Position numbers and translations under genes: made by a program
The notes under the pieces: model-generated
Seen by the model: only the letters and a program-made list of their open reading frames with translations
The model's database searches: none
Told to the model about the DNA's origin: nothing
Shown: positions 13,359 through 14,383 of the stretch, in pieces
How positions within the stretch are numbered: position 1 is the first letter of the stretch
How the letters are laid out: every line of letters starts with the position of its first letter
Assembly (NCBI GenBank): GCA_947575425.1
Contig: CANPNQ010000008.1
Location: forward strand, 1 to 14,383
DNA length: 14,383 nt
Reading direction: 5' to 3'
From: an uncultured Erysipelotrichaceae bacterium
Lineage (GTDB): Bacteria; Bacillota_I; Bacilli_A; Erysipelotrichales; Erysipelotrichaceae

Positions 13359-14383
13359 CTATCTTACTACGGTCTCTGCGGCTTTCTCTTTCTGTACTTC
13401 TTCCTTTTGGGAAGTCTGCATCGTTTTGTCCTTCGCATGTTTCAAACGCTCATCCAATGTTTTTCCCTTTTGAAGCTCGTTTACAACTTCTTTACCGGAT
13501 ATTATCTTTCTTGCTTTATCAAGACGTACCTCCAAATTACGGGAAGTATTGATGGAGACAGAAATATGTTGATCATCAACCGTTTTTACAGAATTACTTG
13601 GTACGGCAATCGTAGCACCCATGCCAATAGAATTTTCTTGCGGTAAAGCAATGATTGTGATGGAAAGTGGTTTTCCACTTTTATCCTTTTTATTTTCGGA
13701 TTGAAACACATGACATACAGCGGACTTATCCATCGTAACGCTTTCAAACTTATTTGTTTCCTCACGTTTATGCAAGGCCTGATCTGCAGCTTTACTGATT
13801 GTCTCATTCTCGCTCTCCTGTAGCATATACATGGTTGCATTGGAACAATTTGGATTGGCAAGAACTGCAAGCAATACTTTCTCATCCGTCGTTTTAGATG
13901 CAATCGAATGTAACTTTGATGATCCGCTTTCCAAACTATTAGCCGCTGCCATATACTTGTCAATTGAATCATCCTTCTTGGGTGACTCCTTATTTTCTTT
14001 CTCTTGAGGATCTTGCTTTTCTTGACTCTTTAACTGATTCAGTGCTGCTTGTGCTGCCTGTCGAATAGATTTATCCTCGTTTTCATTACTTATCAAAAGC
14101 ATCAGAACAGCCGGATGGATATCCTGTTTGTGTTCTTGGATCATAGTTACTCTCTCCGAGGCGGGCAATGGATCATCATTTTCAAGCAATTCCCATTCAT
14201 ACATGTTAAGGTTAAGGCTGTTTACATCCTTTTCCTTCTTTTGTGCCTCGCTAATCAGATCCTGATATTCTGCTGCCGCTTCCATAACATCCTTGTAGCT
14301 TTCGCTTTCCTTAAAGGAAACATCTCCTGTCTGATCGTCAATTTTAAAGTTATTGACAATCAAAAAATTATCCTCTCCAAGTT
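13359..14383 (-). CDS. Accessory protein with HEAT/LRV-like helical repeats and C-terminal TLDERL motif (5' end probably outside the window)
   Basis: The frame is open from the window edge to TAG at 13361-13359. A TTG at 14363 with GGAGAGG eight bases upstream could start a 334-residue protein, but six further sense codons precede it, so the true start may lie beyond the window. Numbered from that TTG, two helical segments (about 70-112 and 148-200) look like HEAT or variant leucine-rich repeats; the clearest is LLAVLANPNCSNATMYML followed by SENETISKAADQAL. A Lys/Glu-rich linker (112-135) separates them. A possible beta-rich domain at 208-280 follows, then TLDERLKHAKDKT from 302 and a charged tail. 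The repeat folds usually bind proteins. I do not recognise the whole protein; its role in the element is unknown. Confidence 0.8.
   Translation of the reverse strand, partial: LGEDNFLIVNNFKIDDQTGDVSFKESESYKDVMEAAAEYQDLISEAQKKEKDVNSLNLNMYEWELLENDDPLPASERVTMIQEHKQDIHPAVLMLLISNENEDKSIRQAAQAALNQLKSQEKQDPQEKENKESPKKDDSIDKYMAAANSLESGSSKLHSIASKTTDEKVLLAVLANPNCSNATMYMLQESENETISKAADQALHKREETNKFESVTMDKSAVCHVFQSENKKDKSGKPLSITIIALPQENSIGMGATIAVPSNSVKTVDDQHISVSINTSRNLEVRLDKARKIISGKEVVNELQKGKTLDERLKHAKDKTMQTSQKEEVQKEKAAETVVR

Noticed and set aside
1..14383. CRISPR array, insertion sequence, tRNA or origin of transfer
   Set aside because: No regularly spaced repeats, transposase, tRNA-like cloverleaf or nick-site arrangement was seen; the window is filled by one minus-strand operon with very short gaps.

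Overview
The window is a 14.4-kb stretch of a conjugative element (an ICE or conjugative plasmid) from a low-GC Gram-positive bacterium (Bacillota). The evidence is strong AGGAGG-type ribosome-binding sites, AT-rich sequence with GTG/TTG starts, and a set of Firmicutes-type conjugation proteins: a VirD4/TraG coupling protein, a PcfB-like partner, a PrgI/VirB3-like protein, a VirB4 ATPase, a VirB6/TrbL-like channel protein, a small VirB2/Maff2-like protein and an M23 peptidoglycan hydrolase. A gut anaerobe fits, but the sequence does not fix the genus. No relaxase, integrase, origin of transfer, rRNA, tRNA or CRISPR array was seen, so this is an interior piece of the element.

All genes lie on the minus strand, so the operon reads from high to low coordinates. 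Most junctions overlap or nearly touch (ATGA, TAATG, or stop codon next to start codon), as expected of one long polycistronic transcript with translational coupling. From the 5' side the order is: three accessory proteins of unknown function (13359-14383, 11658-13304, 10839-11657), a small two-helix membrane protein, a PcfB-like protein, a small acidic protein, an ArdC-like antirestriction protein, and the VirD4 coupling ATPase. The VirD4 frame is broken by an in-frame TAA at 7188-7190. Next comes a toxin-antitoxin cassette (6118-6676) with its own extended -10 promoter and a perfect 13-bp inverted-repeat operator. Then follow the mating-channel genes: small pilin-like membrane protein, VirB6-like, PrgI, VirB4, the M23 hydrolase, and an unidentified gene that leaves the window at base 1.

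VirD4 and PcfB would recruit substrates, VirB4 would power assembly, and PrgI, VirB6 and the small membrane protein would form the membrane part. The M23 enzyme would open the cell wall locally, and ArdC would protect incoming DNA.

The most unusual feature is a short C-terminal motif, roughly (S/T)LD(D/E)R(L/I)xxAxxK followed by a highly charged tail. It recurs in four otherwise unrelated proteins, including ArdC, and possibly in degenerate form in the PcfB-like protein. The codons differ between copies, so the conservation is at protein level. One explanation is a shared export or docking tag that marks proteins sent to the recipient through the type IV secretion channel. Other notable points are the in-frame stop in virD4, an internal ~200-residue duplication in the 548-residue protein, a 143-bp dual-frame overlap of prgI and virB4, and the autonomous toxin-antitoxin cassette inside the transfer operon.
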